Source: Devosia aquimaris (GTDB taxonomy: Bacteria; Pseudomonadota; Alphaproteobacteria; Rhizobiales; Devosiaceae). Taken from it: a DNA stretch of 64,000 nt. Shown in pieces: positions 1-7,081 of this stretch; the stretch's first letter is position 1; every line of letters starts with the position of its first letter. The stretch lies in assembly GCF_020169335.1 (NCBI RefSeq), contig NZ_JAIEZN010000001.1:248001-312000 (forward strand), in the 5' to 3' direction. The notes beneath the pieces were generated by a model that searched no databases, was not told where the DNA came from, and was given only the letters and a program-made list of their open reading frames with translations. Made by a program: the position numbers and the translations under genes.

Positions 1-230
1 TAGGCGCCGGCGCCGACAAAGAACGGGCCATCGGACCCGGCATGGTTCTGCCCGGCCAGGGCGCGCATATGCGCCTCGACGAGGAACTCGGGACTATGGG
101 CCGGCAGGCCCAGGTCAAAACTCTTGAGCGCCTGTGCCGGCACGGCGCTGAACAGCGCATCGACATTGGGCACGCCGATGACGCCAAGCATATCGGCGCG
201 TTCGGCCTCGGAATGGGGAAGGTAGCGCAT
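1..230 (-). CDS. gcvPA: Glycine dehydrogenase (decarboxylating) subunit 1, N-terminal part
   Basis: Only the first 76 or so codons are in the window; the gene runs off the left edge. The N-terminus reads MRYLPHSEAERADMLGVIG, the usual opening of the A subunit of the split, PLP-dependent P-protein, which with subunit 2 decarboxylates glycine and passes the aminomethyl group to lipoyl-GcvH. It starts 9 bases after the gcvH stop codon, so it is the third gene of a gcvT-gcvH-gcvPA operon. Neither the PLP site nor the partner gcvPB is visible here. The identification rests on N-terminal similarity and gene order. Confidence 0.85.
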   Translation of the reverse strand, partial: MRYLPHSEAERADMLGVIGVPNVDALFSAVPAQALKSFDLGLPAHSPEFLVEAHMRALAGQNHAGSDGPFFVGAGA

Positions 231-239
231 GGGTGTCCG

Positions 240-605
240 TTACTTTGTCAGATCGGCATAGGCCGCGTCATCGAGCAGACCATCGATCTCGCCGGCATCG
301 GCGATGGCGATCTTGTAGATCCAGCCTTCGTTTTCCGGATCGGAGTTGATCAGGCCCGGATTGCCGGTGAGGGCGTCGTTGACTTCGGTCACCGTGCCCG
401 CGACGGGGGCGTAGATTTCCGAGGCGGCCTTGACCGATTCAACGACCGCGGCTTCGTCGCCCTTCTTGAGCACCTTGCCCACGCTGGGCAGCTCGACAAA
501 GACGATGTCGCCCAGCGCGTCCTGGGCATAGGGGGTGATGCCCACAATGCCGGTCGCGCCCTCGACGCGGATGTACTCATGATCGGGGGTGAACTTGGTG
601 GTCAT
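240..605 (-). CDS. gcvH: Glycine cleavage system H protein
   Basis: Lipoyl carrier of the glycine cleavage complex, shuttling the aminomethyl intermediate between the P, T and L proteins in the cytoplasm. The 121-aa product has normal length. The lipoylation motif is ESVKAASE with the modified lysine at about residue 59, and the N-terminus reads MTTKFTPDHEYIRVEG. The frame stays open far upstream into gcvT on the same strand, but the family alignment begins at this ATG, which follows a GAGAGAG ribosome site. It lies 10 bases downstream of gcvT and shares the riboswitch-controlled transcript. Confidence 0.96.
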   Translation of the reverse strand: MTTKFTPDHEYIRVEGATGIVGITPYAQDALGDIVFVELPSVGKVLKKGDEAAVVESVKAASEIYAPVAGTVTEVNDALTGNPGLINSDPENEGWIYKIAIADAGEIDGLLDDAAYADLTK

Positions 606-615
606 GGCAGCTCTC

Positions 616-1785
616 TCAACTGGCTTTGGGCTTGCGGAAATAACGATGCGGCACGAAGGGCGTTTCCACCACTTGCGCGGATTGTGAACGGCCACGCACG
701 CTGACCTGCAGCAGCGTGCCATTGGCGGCATGGCTGGGCGGCACGAAGCCCAGGGCAATGGCCTTGCCCAGGGACGGCGCGAAACCGCCGCTGGTGACCA
801 CGCCGATGGCCGTGCCGGAGGCGTCAAGGATCTCGGCGCCTTCGCGGGCCGGGGCGCCCTCGACGATCAGGCCAACACGGACGCGGCTCAGGCCACCCTC
901 GCGTTCGGCCAGGATACGGCTGGCACCGGGGAAGTCGGCAGCCTCGCGGCGGCGCTTGGAGACGGCAAAGCCCAGGCCCGCCTCGATGGGCGAAATGGTC
1001 TCATTGAGGTCGTGGCCATAAAGCGGCAGGCCAGCCTCGAGCCGCAGGCTGTCGCGGGCGCCCAGGCCAATCGGCTTGACGCGATCATCGGCGAGCAGGG
1101 CATCCCAGAGTGCGGTGGCATTGGCATTGGGTACGAGGATCTCGAAGCCATCTTCGCCGGTGTAGCCGGAGCGGGCGACGATGATCTTTTGACCAGCGAA
1201 ATCGAAGGGGGCGTATTGCATGAAGCCGAGGTCCACGGCGCCGGGTGCGATCTGGGCCATGACATTGACCGCTTCGGGGCCCTGGAGGGCCAGCAGGGCA
1301 TTGTCGCCATCGGCGCGGGTCAGCTTGGCCTTGTCGCCAGCGGCGGCCGCAATGCGGGCGAAGTCACCGTCCTTGGTGCCGGCATTGACGACGATATAGA
1401 GCGAGCCGCCAAACAGGGGCGAGCGAGCGACCATGAGGTCATCGAGTGCGCCACCGGTCTCGTTGAGCAGCAGCGTGTAGCGGATCTGACCGGACTTGAG
1501 GCCGGCGATGTCGCCGCAGATCAGCGGCTCGATGATGGCCGCAATGGCAGCGTGATCGGCCTCGGCATCGCCGCTTGGACTGTTGAGCGTCAGAAAGCTC
1601 GGGCCCATATGGCTGACATCGAACAGGCCCGCAAACTCGCGGGTCCATTTGTGCTCGGCCATGATGCCGGTTGGATATTGCACCGGCAGGTTATAGCCGC
1701 CGAAGGGAACCATGCGGCCGCCGGCGGCAATGTGCCGCTCGACCAGCGGCGTCGTCTTGAGAGTTTCGGCTGTGGACTGGGCCAT
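616..1785 (-). CDS. gcvT: Glycine cleavage system aminomethyltransferase (T protein)
   Basis: Tetrahydrofolate-dependent aminomethyltransferase that releases ammonia and forms 5,10-methylene-THF from the H-protein intermediate. The 389-aa product has family length. FDVSHMG near residue 55-61 is the characteristic N-terminal folate-domain motif, and the C-terminal GcvT_C barrel contains ILDASGTAIGVVTSGGFAPS. The ATG follows GGGAAG by 5 bases. The open frame extends to 2169, but that extension runs through the glycine riboswitch and is not coding. First gene of the gcv operon, about 60 bases below the riboswitch. Confidence 0.96.
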   Translation of the reverse strand: MAQSTAETLKTTPLVERHIAAGGRMVPFGGYNLPVQYPTGIMAEHKWTREFAGLFDVSHMGPSFLTLNSPSGDAEADHAAIAAIIEPLICGDIAGLKSGQIRYTLLLNETGGALDDLMVARSPLFGGSLYIVVNAGTKDGDFARIAAAAGDKAKLTRADGDNALLALQGPEAVNVMAQIAPGAVDLGFMQYAPFDFAGQKIIVARSGYTGEDGFEILVPNANATALWDALLADDRVKPIGLGARDSLRLEAGLPLYGHDLNETISPIEAGLGFAVSKRRREAADFPGASRILAEREGGLSRVRVGLIVEGAPAREGAEILDASGTAIGVVTSGGFAPSLGKAIALGFVPPSHAANGTLLQVSVRGRSQSAQVVETPFVPHRYFRKPKAS

Positions 1786-1845
1786 CAACACTTCCCGGAA
1801 ATGAACACGGTGACACGACTGCACTCGCCTCGCGGCGAATTCCGT

Positions 1846-2022
1846 GCCCCCTCTGTCCTGATCACCTGAGAGATTCCCGGCTGAGCGCCGGTTGCTCCTT
1901 CGGTGGGACCTGTCCATGCGACGGTCCGCTTTCCAGAGTTGCAGTGTCCTGCGGTCCTTTGGCCTGAGAGTTTCCGGGGCGGTTGCTCCTTCGGCGCTGG
2001 AGAAAACCAGTCTCTCCCGCAG
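1846..2022 (-). ncRNA. Tandem glycine riboswitch (two aptamers) in the gcv leader
   Basis: Read on the minus strand, the leader holds two consecutive glycine-aptamer cores. The first begins GCGGGAGAGACT and has GCCGAAGGAGCAA and CTCTCAGGCCAAAGGACCG. The second begins CTGGAAAGCGGACC, has CCGAAGGAGCAACC and ends with CTCTCAGGTGATCAGGACAG. This double arrangement is the known form in front of gcv operons and normally turns expression on when glycine is plentiful. About 60 nt separate aptamer 2 from the gcvT ATG. They contain a short TCGCC/GGCGA hairpin but no U-tract terminator, so control of ribosome access is more likely than termination (inference). Confidence 0.93.
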
Positions 2023-2147
2023 TAAATTCACCATGGTGGAGAATCCGCAGGCCGTCAATTGCGCCGCGCGCATGGGGCACAGGGAAAACTGCGGAGCTGC
2101 CCGAAACAAGGGGCAGGCAAAGCCAGATGTCGCGATACGCCGCCCGG

Positions 2148-2182
2148 CACAAACGAAAAGGGCGGGCATTAATGCCCGCCCT
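2148..2182 (-). terminator. Rho-independent terminator of the atp F0 operon
   Basis: A perfect 24-base palindrome, AGGGCGGGCATT followed by AATGCCCGCCCT (2159-2182), is followed on the minus strand by TTTTCGTTTG. It lies 25 bases beyond the atpF stop, so it ends the minus-strand atp operon and separates it from the gcv leader. Confidence 0.9.
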
Positions 2183-2206
2183 CAAATCTCGTATTGGCGC
2201 AACAGC

Positions 2207-2689
2207 CTAGTTCAGGCGATTGCCAACGTCGGCGATGGCCTTGTCGACGACCTGACCGCCCTTGCGGTTCATTTCGTCGGTCAGCACCAGGCGAGCCGCC
2301 TCGATGGCGACGTCAGCAGAGCGGGCGCGCACTTCGGCCACGGCCTGCGATTCAGCCTGGGCGATCTTGTCTTCCACAGCCTTGGTGCGGCGGGCGATGA
2401 GATCGGCCAGCGACGCCTGGGCTTCGGTAGCAAGGCGGGTGGCCTCTTCCTGGGCAGCGGCGATGATGCCAGCGGCTTCGCCTTCGGCGGCAACGCGCTT
2501 CTGCTCATATTCGACCAGCAGCGCCGCAGCTTCTTCGCGGAGCTTCTTGGCTTCAGCCAGATCGTCGGCGATCTTCTTGATCTGGCCGTCGAGCATCTTG
2601 CCGATAATGCGCGGGATGCCGAAGTACAGCGTGATCGCGACGAAGATGACGAGGGCGACGGTCGCGTAGAATGAATTGTCCAGTTCCAT
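2207..2689 (-). CDS. atpF: ATP synthase F0 subunit b
   Basis: Peripheral stalk subunit linking F1 to the membrane a/c ring. The 160-aa product has one N-terminal transmembrane segment (about residues 7-25), followed by a long charged alanine-rich helix typical of the b dimer. It starts 5 bases after the stop of the b' gene and is last in the operon, in front of the terminator. Having separate b and b' genes is standard in alphaproteobacteria. Which of the two is named b follows gene order and the shorter N-terminus here. Confidence 0.94.
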   Translation of the reverse strand: MELDNSFYATVALVIFVAITLYFGIPRIIGKMLDGQIKKIADDLAEAKKLREEAAALLVEYEQKRVAAEGEAAGIIAAAQEEATRLATEAQASLADLIARRTKAVEDKIAQAESQAVAEVRARSADVAIEAARLVLTDEMNRKGGQVVDKAIADVGNRLN

Positions 2690-2694
2690 CGCGC

Positions 2695-3321
2695 TTACTC
2701 CTTGGCCTTGGCGACTGCAGCGCGCACGCTGTCAGCCGAGACATCGCCGACCAGCTGCGACACAACGGTCTGGGCGGTCTCGGTGGCGATCTCGTCCACA
2801 TGGGTGAGGGCTTCGGTCTTGGTCGCCAGGATACGCGCCTCGGCGGCGGTGACCTTGGCGGTCAGGTCGGCCTCGACGGCGCTGCGCTTGGCAGCCAGGT
2901 CCGCCTGGATCGATTCACGGGTTTCGTTGGCAATACCCTGGGCCTTGGCCTTGGCGGCAGCCAGGGCTGCCTCATAGGCCGCGATAGCCGCGTCGGTCTT
3001 CTGGCGCGAGGCATCGGCAGCGGCGAGGTCCGTGTCGATGATGGCCTTGCGGTTTTCCAGAATGCCACCGATGCGGGGCAGGGCGATCTTGCTCATCACC
3101 AGATAGAGGGCGCCAAAGGTAATGGCGAGCCACAGCAGTTGGGATGGGAATGTCGAGGGATCGAACGGCGGGAACACGCCGGACGCATGGTCACCGCCAT
3201 GAGCTTCGGTCGTGGCATGGGTATCCGCGGTCGGATCGGCATGGGTAGCGTCAGCGGCAGGCGCTGCGTGGGTCGTGTCGGCCGGTGCAGCCGCTTCTTG
3301 GGCGTTGGCTTGCGTTACCAT
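2695..3321 (-). CDS. atpF': ATP synthase F0 subunit b'
   Basis: Second peripheral-stalk subunit, pairing with subunit b. The 208-aa product has an Ala/Thr/His/Asp-rich N-terminal extension of about 50 residues (TTHAAPAADATHADPTADTH), a transmembrane segment near residues 60-77 (LLWLAITFGALYLVMSKIAL), then a long coiled-coil helix. The low-complexity N-terminus is common in rhizobial b' proteins. It is preceded by a 100-base gap after atpE that contains two stem-loops, so relative output of atpE and atpF' may be set there. Confidence 0.93.
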   Translation of the reverse strand: MVTQANAQEAAAPADTTHAAPAADATHADPTADTHATTEAHGGDHASGVFPPFDPSTFPSQLLWLAITFGALYLVMSKIALPRIGGILENRKAIIDTDLAAADASRQKTDAAIAAYEAALAAAKAKAQGIANETRESIQADLAAKRSAVEADLTAKVTAAEARILATKTEALTHVDEIATETAQTVVSQLVGDVSADSVRAAVAKAKE

Positions 3322-3349
3322 CAGGTGAGGTCCCGTTAAATCCTGTCAG

Positions 3350-3396
3350 CCGGCACACGCCGGAGAAGAGCACGCAGCCGGAACAGGTCCGGCTGC
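3350..3396 (-). promoter_or_regulatory. Two stem-loops between atpE and atpF'
   Basis: The 100-base intercistronic gap holds CCGGC-ACAC-GCCGG (3350-3363) and a stronger hairpin with arms GCAGCCGGA and TCCGGCTGC around a 5-base loop (3374-3396). No U-tract follows on the minus strand, so these are not complete intrinsic terminators. Subunit c is needed in roughly ten copies per enzyme, so an mRNA-stabilising or attenuating role downstream of atpE is a reasonable inference. Confidence 0.55.
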
Positions 3397-3421
3397 GGAA
3401 GAGCGTGATCGCGCGTCAGTC

Positions 3422-3649
3422 TTAGGCGACGAACAGCAGGATCAGGGCAACCAGGAACGAGAAGATGCCCAGAGCTTCGGTCACGGCGAAGCCGAAGATC
3501 AGGTTCGAGAACTGGCTCGGCGCAGCCGACGGGTTGCGCAGGGCGCCCGACAGGAAGTTGCCGAAGATGTTGGCCACACCAATGGCGGCACCGGCCATAC
3601 CGAAACAAGCAATACCGGCACCGATGAACTTTGCGGCTTCAGCTTCCAT
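3422..3649 (-). CDS. atpE: ATP synthase F0 subunit c
   Basis: Proteolipid that forms the rotating c-ring. The 75-aa hairpin has two hydrophobic helices joined by the polar loop [11 protein letters not shown]. The essential carboxylate is Glu-58 in [12 protein letters not shown]. Glycine-rich packing motif [18 protein letters not shown] in helix 1. It lies 65 bases downstream of atpB, and the gap includes a T-rich stretch just before the start. Confidence 0.97.
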   Translation of the reverse strand: MEAEAAKFIGAGIACFGMAGAAIGVANIFGNFLSGALRNPSAAPSQFSNLIFGFAVTEALGIFSFLVALILLFVA

Positions 3650-3714
3650 TTTTTAGTCCTTTCAAGCGACTTTTAAGCGGGGGTTCTGGCGGAACAGCCC
3701 GCCGTGACGGGTGG

Positions 3715-4491
3715 TTAGTGAGACGGGTGGATCGCGTCGTTGAGATACATGCAGGTCAGGACTGCGAAGACATAGGCCTGAACCGCACCGACGAGAAATT
3801 CGAGGCCAGTAAGAGCAATGGCCATGATCAGCGGCAGCGCCGAACCAAGAATGCCGAGGAAACCCAGGCTGCTCATGGTGACGATGAAGCCGGTGAAGAC
3901 TTTGAGCGTGATGTGACCGGCCAGGATATTGCCGAACAGACGCACGGAAAGCGAGATCGGGCGGCTCATGAACGAGATGAACTCGATCGGCGCCACGATG
4001 GGAAGAATATAGCCGGGAACGCCCGAGGGCACGAACAGCTTGAGGAACTTGGGGCCGTTCTTGGCGAAGCCGTAGATCACCACGGTCAGGAACACCAGCA
4101 TCGACAGCGCGAAGGTGACGATGATGTGGCTGGTGACGGTGAAGAAATAGGGCACCATGCCCAGCATGTTGGCCACGAAGATGAAGGTGAACAGGCTGAA
4201 CACCAGCGGGAAGAACTTCATGCCGGCGGTGCCGGCGGCACTTCGGACCATATTGGCCACAAACTCATAGACCAGCTCGCTCAGCAATTGTGCCCGCCCG
4301 GGCACGACGCTCTTGGAGCCCGTCGAGAGCACCAGATAGAGCGAGATGATCGCAACAGTGGCGACCATGAACAGGGCCGAATTGGTGAAGGCGAAATGCA
4401 GGCCCGAGCCTTCGGTGCCGTCGCCGCCCACGGTGAACAGCGAGAAAATGTCCTGAATGACAAATTGGTGGATCGGATCAGTACCGGCCAA
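3715..4491 (-). CDS. atpB: ATP synthase F0 subunit a
   Basis: Membrane stator that provides the proton half-channels beside the c-ring. The 258-aa product has several hydrophobic helices and the invariant arginine at about residue 184 in [15 protein letters not shown]. The N-terminus [13 protein letters not shown] matches the family (DPIHQF). It follows atpI by about 20 bases in the operon. Confidence 0.97.
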   Translation of the reverse strand: MAGTDPIHQFVIQDIFSLFTVGGDGTEGSGLHFAFTNSALFMVATVAIISLYLVLSTGSKSVVPGRAQLLSELVYEFVANMVRSAAGTAGMKFFPLVFSLFTFIFVANMLGMVPYFFTVTSHIIVTFALSMLVFLTVVIYGFAKNGPKFLKLFVPSGVPGYILPIVAPIEFISFMSRPISLSVRLFGNILAGHITLKVFTGFIVTMSSLGFLGILGSALPLIMAIALTGLEFLVGAVQAYVFAVLTCMYLNDAIHPSH

Positions 4492-4512
4492 GATTGAACC
4501 CTCTAAGCGTCA

Positions 4513-4902
4513 TCATTTGTCATCTTCGTCTTCCCCATCCGGTCCCATGTCGGACCCCGGCGGGGGAGGCGATGCGGCATTCATTTGCGCCACCACACGG
4601 GTGACATTGAGTATTCCAGCGGCAAAGCCCACCACCAACATGATGAGCAAGAACCATGGGCTGGTCCCCAGGCCAAGATCGATGAGATAGCCGAAACCGG
4701 CCCCCACCAGAATTGCGGCGATGAACTCGGTGCCGATGCGCATGCCGCGCGCCATACCGCTCATCTCCGGGGACGCGTCTCTCGAGGCTCTGTTGTCCTC
4801 GATTGCCCGATCCCGCTTGGCAGAAGCAATACGCGATGCGAGATCGCGCGTCACTCCCTGGGCGTTGTCCGGCACACCTTTGGTCTCTTGCGGGTCAGTC
4901 AT
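4513..4902 (-). CDS. atpI: ATP synthase assembly protein AtpI
   Basis: Small membrane protein at the head of the F0 operon, thought to help c-ring assembly or Mg2+ supply. The 129-aa product has a charged cytoplasmic N-terminus (about 50 residues) and two hydrophobic segments (about 55-75 and 85-105, FGYLIDLGLGTSPWFLLIM). The tail is acidic (MGPDGEDEDDK). The start follows GAGGGGAGCGCGCGG in the leader below the promoter. Confidence 0.9.
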   Translation of the reverse strand: MTDPQETKGVPDNAQGVTRDLASRIASAKRDRAIEDNRASRDASPEMSGMARGMRIGTEFIAAILVGAGFGYLIDLGLGTSPWFLLIMLVVGFAAGILNVTRVVAQMNAASPPPPGSDMGPDGEDEDDK

Positions 4903-4965
4903 CCGCGCGCTCCCCTCGGTTGGCCGTTTTCCCGAAGTTTCGGGACGCCCTTTTAAGTCGCGCGC

Positions 4966-4994
4966 AACATAGTGGTGGCCCCCGAGAGTGTCAA
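4966..4994 (-). promoter_or_regulatory. Sigma-70-type promoter of the atp F0 operon
   Basis: On the minus strand TTGACA (4989-4994) is followed after exactly 17 bases by TATGTT (4966-4971), a near-consensus housekeeping promoter. The start of transcription would fall about 55 bases before the atpI ATG. The leader includes a small CCCGAA/TTCGGG hairpin (4931-4944). Confidence 0.75.
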
Positions 4995-5303
4995 GACAAC
5001 CTTAAGCCTCGTAAATCATTGTTTTATTTGATGAAATCCGCTCGTCGCGGGGGTGCGGCATGCTGTCCACGCCCAATGGTGGCAATCTCGGGGCAGCCCG
5101 GTAGGGATTCTCGGCTCCATCGGCCCATGCCAAGGCGCCACACGGCGGCAACCGGGTGGGTAAGAACGACGGACGGACCCCGAGACGGCTGTCGCTCCTG
5201 GTAAGATTATAGAGTGAGACGATAGCCGCCTCGGGGCGCCGGTTTTTGGAGCCGAACGAGCGGCAGAGTTGGCTCGCTCCTACACTGGCAACTCGCCCGC
5301 AAA

Positions 5304-5412
5304 CCTGTGGAAAAGGCGTCCCCCACCCGGCCCACCCCACCACTGTTCGCCTGCAGGCAGTCCGCGTGGGGTGATGGGGGAGTATAAGGCAGGGCGCGGG
5401 GGCGGGGATAAG
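5304..5412. repeat. Imperfect dispersed repeat, copy A (left of the pentapeptide gene)
   Basis: Shares ordered blocks with a second copy at 6740-6853: aacctgtgga, a gcaggc-centred block (ttcgcctgcaggc here, tttgccggcaggc there), tgatgg, ataaggcaggg and ggggataag. Both copies have the same orientation and sit on either side of the pentapeptide-repeat gene. The rest of 4995-5602 shows no gene: the short open frames across it use unusual composition and have no recognisable product. The nature of the repeat (mobile remnant, structural RNA or regulatory) is unknown. Confidence 0.6.
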
Positions 5413-5602
5413 TAGCAAAACTTCCGCCGTCGCCAATCCAGGGCTGCTGGTAAGGAGAAGAGCCGCATTGCCTGTTCAAACAGCCTGGAAGGCGGAATGA
5501 CTGCGATGCATGAGAGGTGTCCAAATGAGGTGCCGGACTTGCGGGTTCGATCGGGTACCAGCATCCCAACGATCTGGTGCGAGCAGTTTAATTCCGAGCA
5601 GA

Positions 5603-6592
5603 TCAATGCGACAAATCACTAACTGTGATTGGGCTGCAGTTTTTGTGTACCTCAAGCCCAGTTGTGTGGTCACTCTCCCGATCACAAGACAGAAGGATCT
5701 GTTCGATACCTTTCGCGTCATTGGCACCAAAGATCGGCGGATTGTCTCTGAAAAACCACAGTTTGGCTTTGAGCTGTTCTAGCCCATCGAAGCACACTCG
5801 GCCCACAGTGGATTGCCTGCACAACGTCGCACCGCTGACGTTGAACTCGGCTGCTGGACCAAATCTGGTTTGGCCAGAAAACATAACCCCTGTGAGGTCA
5901 ACACGCGTGAAGTTGGCTGTGCCGAACTCCATGTCCCTGAATATTGTTGTCCCCATTTTGGCATCCGTGAAATCGGCATCGCCAATATAGCCGCCAACAA
6001 ATTCAGCATTGTGCGTCAAAGTTCCGCTGAAATTCACGGAGTCGAGTTCGACATTTGCGAAATGCGCGCGCGCAAGGTCGGTCGCCGCAAAAGAAGAACG
6101 TGAAATGATTGATTTGCGAAAGCGCGGTCCTTTTCCTTCCACAGAAAGTCGGGACAATTGTGTTGGCGAGGTGCAGTTATTTTCATCGTCGATTCCTCCC
6201 ATTGCGCGGCAGCTCAAGTCTATCCCCTCCAGGATGGGAACGTTAGCGACGAGCGTTCTCAGAGCATACTGCTTGCCAGTGGCAGCTGGCGTCTGAAGCG
6301 CAAGAATTTGCCACGCCGACGAAATTTGTTGATCAAGCAATGCCTGACGTGCCAGTCGCGTCTGCTCGCCGGTCTTCTGCCAGCTGTCCCATGCAAAAAA
6401 GGCAAGGAATGCTGTAACAACTAGCATGATTAACTCGAAGCTTCGTATCAGGGTGCCGGGAATTTGCCAGTCCCACCATTCTGTGGTGGCGAGGGTTCTG
6501 TCCAAGCGGTCGAGTCTGCTATCAGTGGTCTTTTGTAATTGTTCTAGTCGACTAGAAATAAGCCTAAGCGGCCTGCTGTTGCTTTTGCGCAT
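5603..6592 (-). CDS. Pentapeptide-repeat membrane protein, probable acquired gene
   Basis: 329 aa from the ATG chosen here. A second in-frame ATG lies 12 bases upstream at 6604, but GGGGGA immediately precedes the inner one. The N-terminus has a coiled-coil-like stretch (SSRLEQLQKTTDSRLDRLDR), followed by one transmembrane helix near residues 50-68 (FELIMLVVTAFLAFFAW). The C-terminal half has pentapeptide repeats (ADFTD, TIFRD, ANFTR, VDLTG, VMFSG), which form a right-handed beta-helix. The final part holds several cysteines. Similar anchored proteins are uncharacterised, so no function is proposed. G+C is visibly lower than in neighbouring genes, and flanking repeats suggest transfer. Confidence 0.8.
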   Translation of the reverse strand: MRKSNSRPLRLISSRLEQLQKTTDSRLDRLDRTLATTEWWDWQIPGTLIRSFELIMLVVTAFLAFFAWDSWQKTGEQTRLARQALLDQQISSAWQILALQTPAATGKQYALRTLVANVPILEGIDLSCRAMGGIDDENNCTSPTQLSRLSVEGKGPRFRKSIISRSSFAATDLARAHFANVELDSVNFSGTLTHNAEFVGGYIGDADFTDAKMGTTIFRDMEFGTANFTRVDLTGVMFSGQTRFGPAAEFNVSGATLCRQSTVGRVCFDGLEQLKAKLWFFRDNPPIFGANDAKGIEQILLSCDRESDHTTGLEVHKNCSPITVSDLSH

Positions 6593-6739
6593 ACTATCCC
6601 CCATGTCGCAGCAAAAGAATGGCTGACAGTAACGGCTGGGACAAGTCCTGTGCCGCTAAGAAAGAGGATGGTCGACAGCCGCTGAGGAATGCGGGAAGGA
6701 GAAAGAGGTATTACCGCGCCGCTGGCACCAGACCGACGA

Positions 6740-6853
6740 ACCTGTGGAGGGGGAGCACTCCCCCGGTGGTCCTAGCCGCACAAGTGTTTGCCGGCAGGCC
6801 GTCATGCGGGCTGATGGCGCGGAATAAGGCAGGGTCTTGAGGGTGGGGATAAG
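6740..6853. repeat. Imperfect dispersed repeat, copy B (right of the pentapeptide gene)
   Basis: Direct-orientation partner of the repeat at 5304-5412, sharing aacctgtgga, tttgccggcaggc, ctgatggcg, ataaggcaggg and ggtggggataag with small insertions between blocks. Beyond the shared blocks the gap 6605-7081 contains no convincing coding region. Confidence 0.6.
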
Positions 6854-6935
6854 GGGGAACTCCATGGTGTTGAGTCCACCGGGCGGTACCACGGCGGTGA
6901 AAGCACCGAGCATTTCCAGCCTTCTTCGGACAGAT

Positions 6936-7022
6936 TGTCACGCTCGGGCTTGACCCGAGGGGTCTTCACCTAACGATCGCTCCGGCAGTGCAGAGCCCTC
7001 GGGTCAAGCCCGAGGGTGACGC
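6936..7022. repeat. Inverted-repeat intergenic element
   Basis: Two long arms, tgtcacgctcgggcttgacc and its near-complement ending in ggtcaagcccgagggtgacg, are separated by about 30 bases. Each arm is itself a near-palindrome around CTCGGG...CCCGAG. It would fold into a large cruciform or hairpin. Repeats of this CTCGGGCTTGACCCGAG type are common between alphaproteobacterial genes, so I regard it as a genome-wide intergenic repeat. It lies downstream of smc and could also act in mRNA 3'-end formation (inference). Confidence 0.7.
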
Positions 7023-7081
7023 GCGGTGGGGGTGGTGAGGTTGAAAAAGGCGTCGGAGAACGACACTTCATGCAGCCCCCA

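Noticed and set aside
730..1869. Long plus-strand open frame antisense to gcvT
   Set aside because: A shadow frame produced by high G+C third positions; no family similarity. The same applies to the long antisense frames opposite smc, atpB, ccrM, the DHA2 transporter, dihydroorotase and the FAD dehydrogenase.
1786..2169. N-terminal extension of gcvT (open frame to 2169)
   Set aside because: It translates the glycine riboswitch; family similarity starts at 1785 after a good ribosome site.
5295..5415. Possible replication origin or DnaA boxes (cctgtggaaaa, ggggataag)
   Set aside because: No intact TTATCCACA box and no origin-type gene neighbourhood; the motifs are explained as parts of the dispersed repeat.
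5002..5606. Overlapping minus-strand open frames in the dispersed repeat left of the pentapeptide gene
   Set aside because: Proline/arginine-rich composition, three frames open at once, no recognisable domain. The similarity between the two sides is at the DNA-repeat level.
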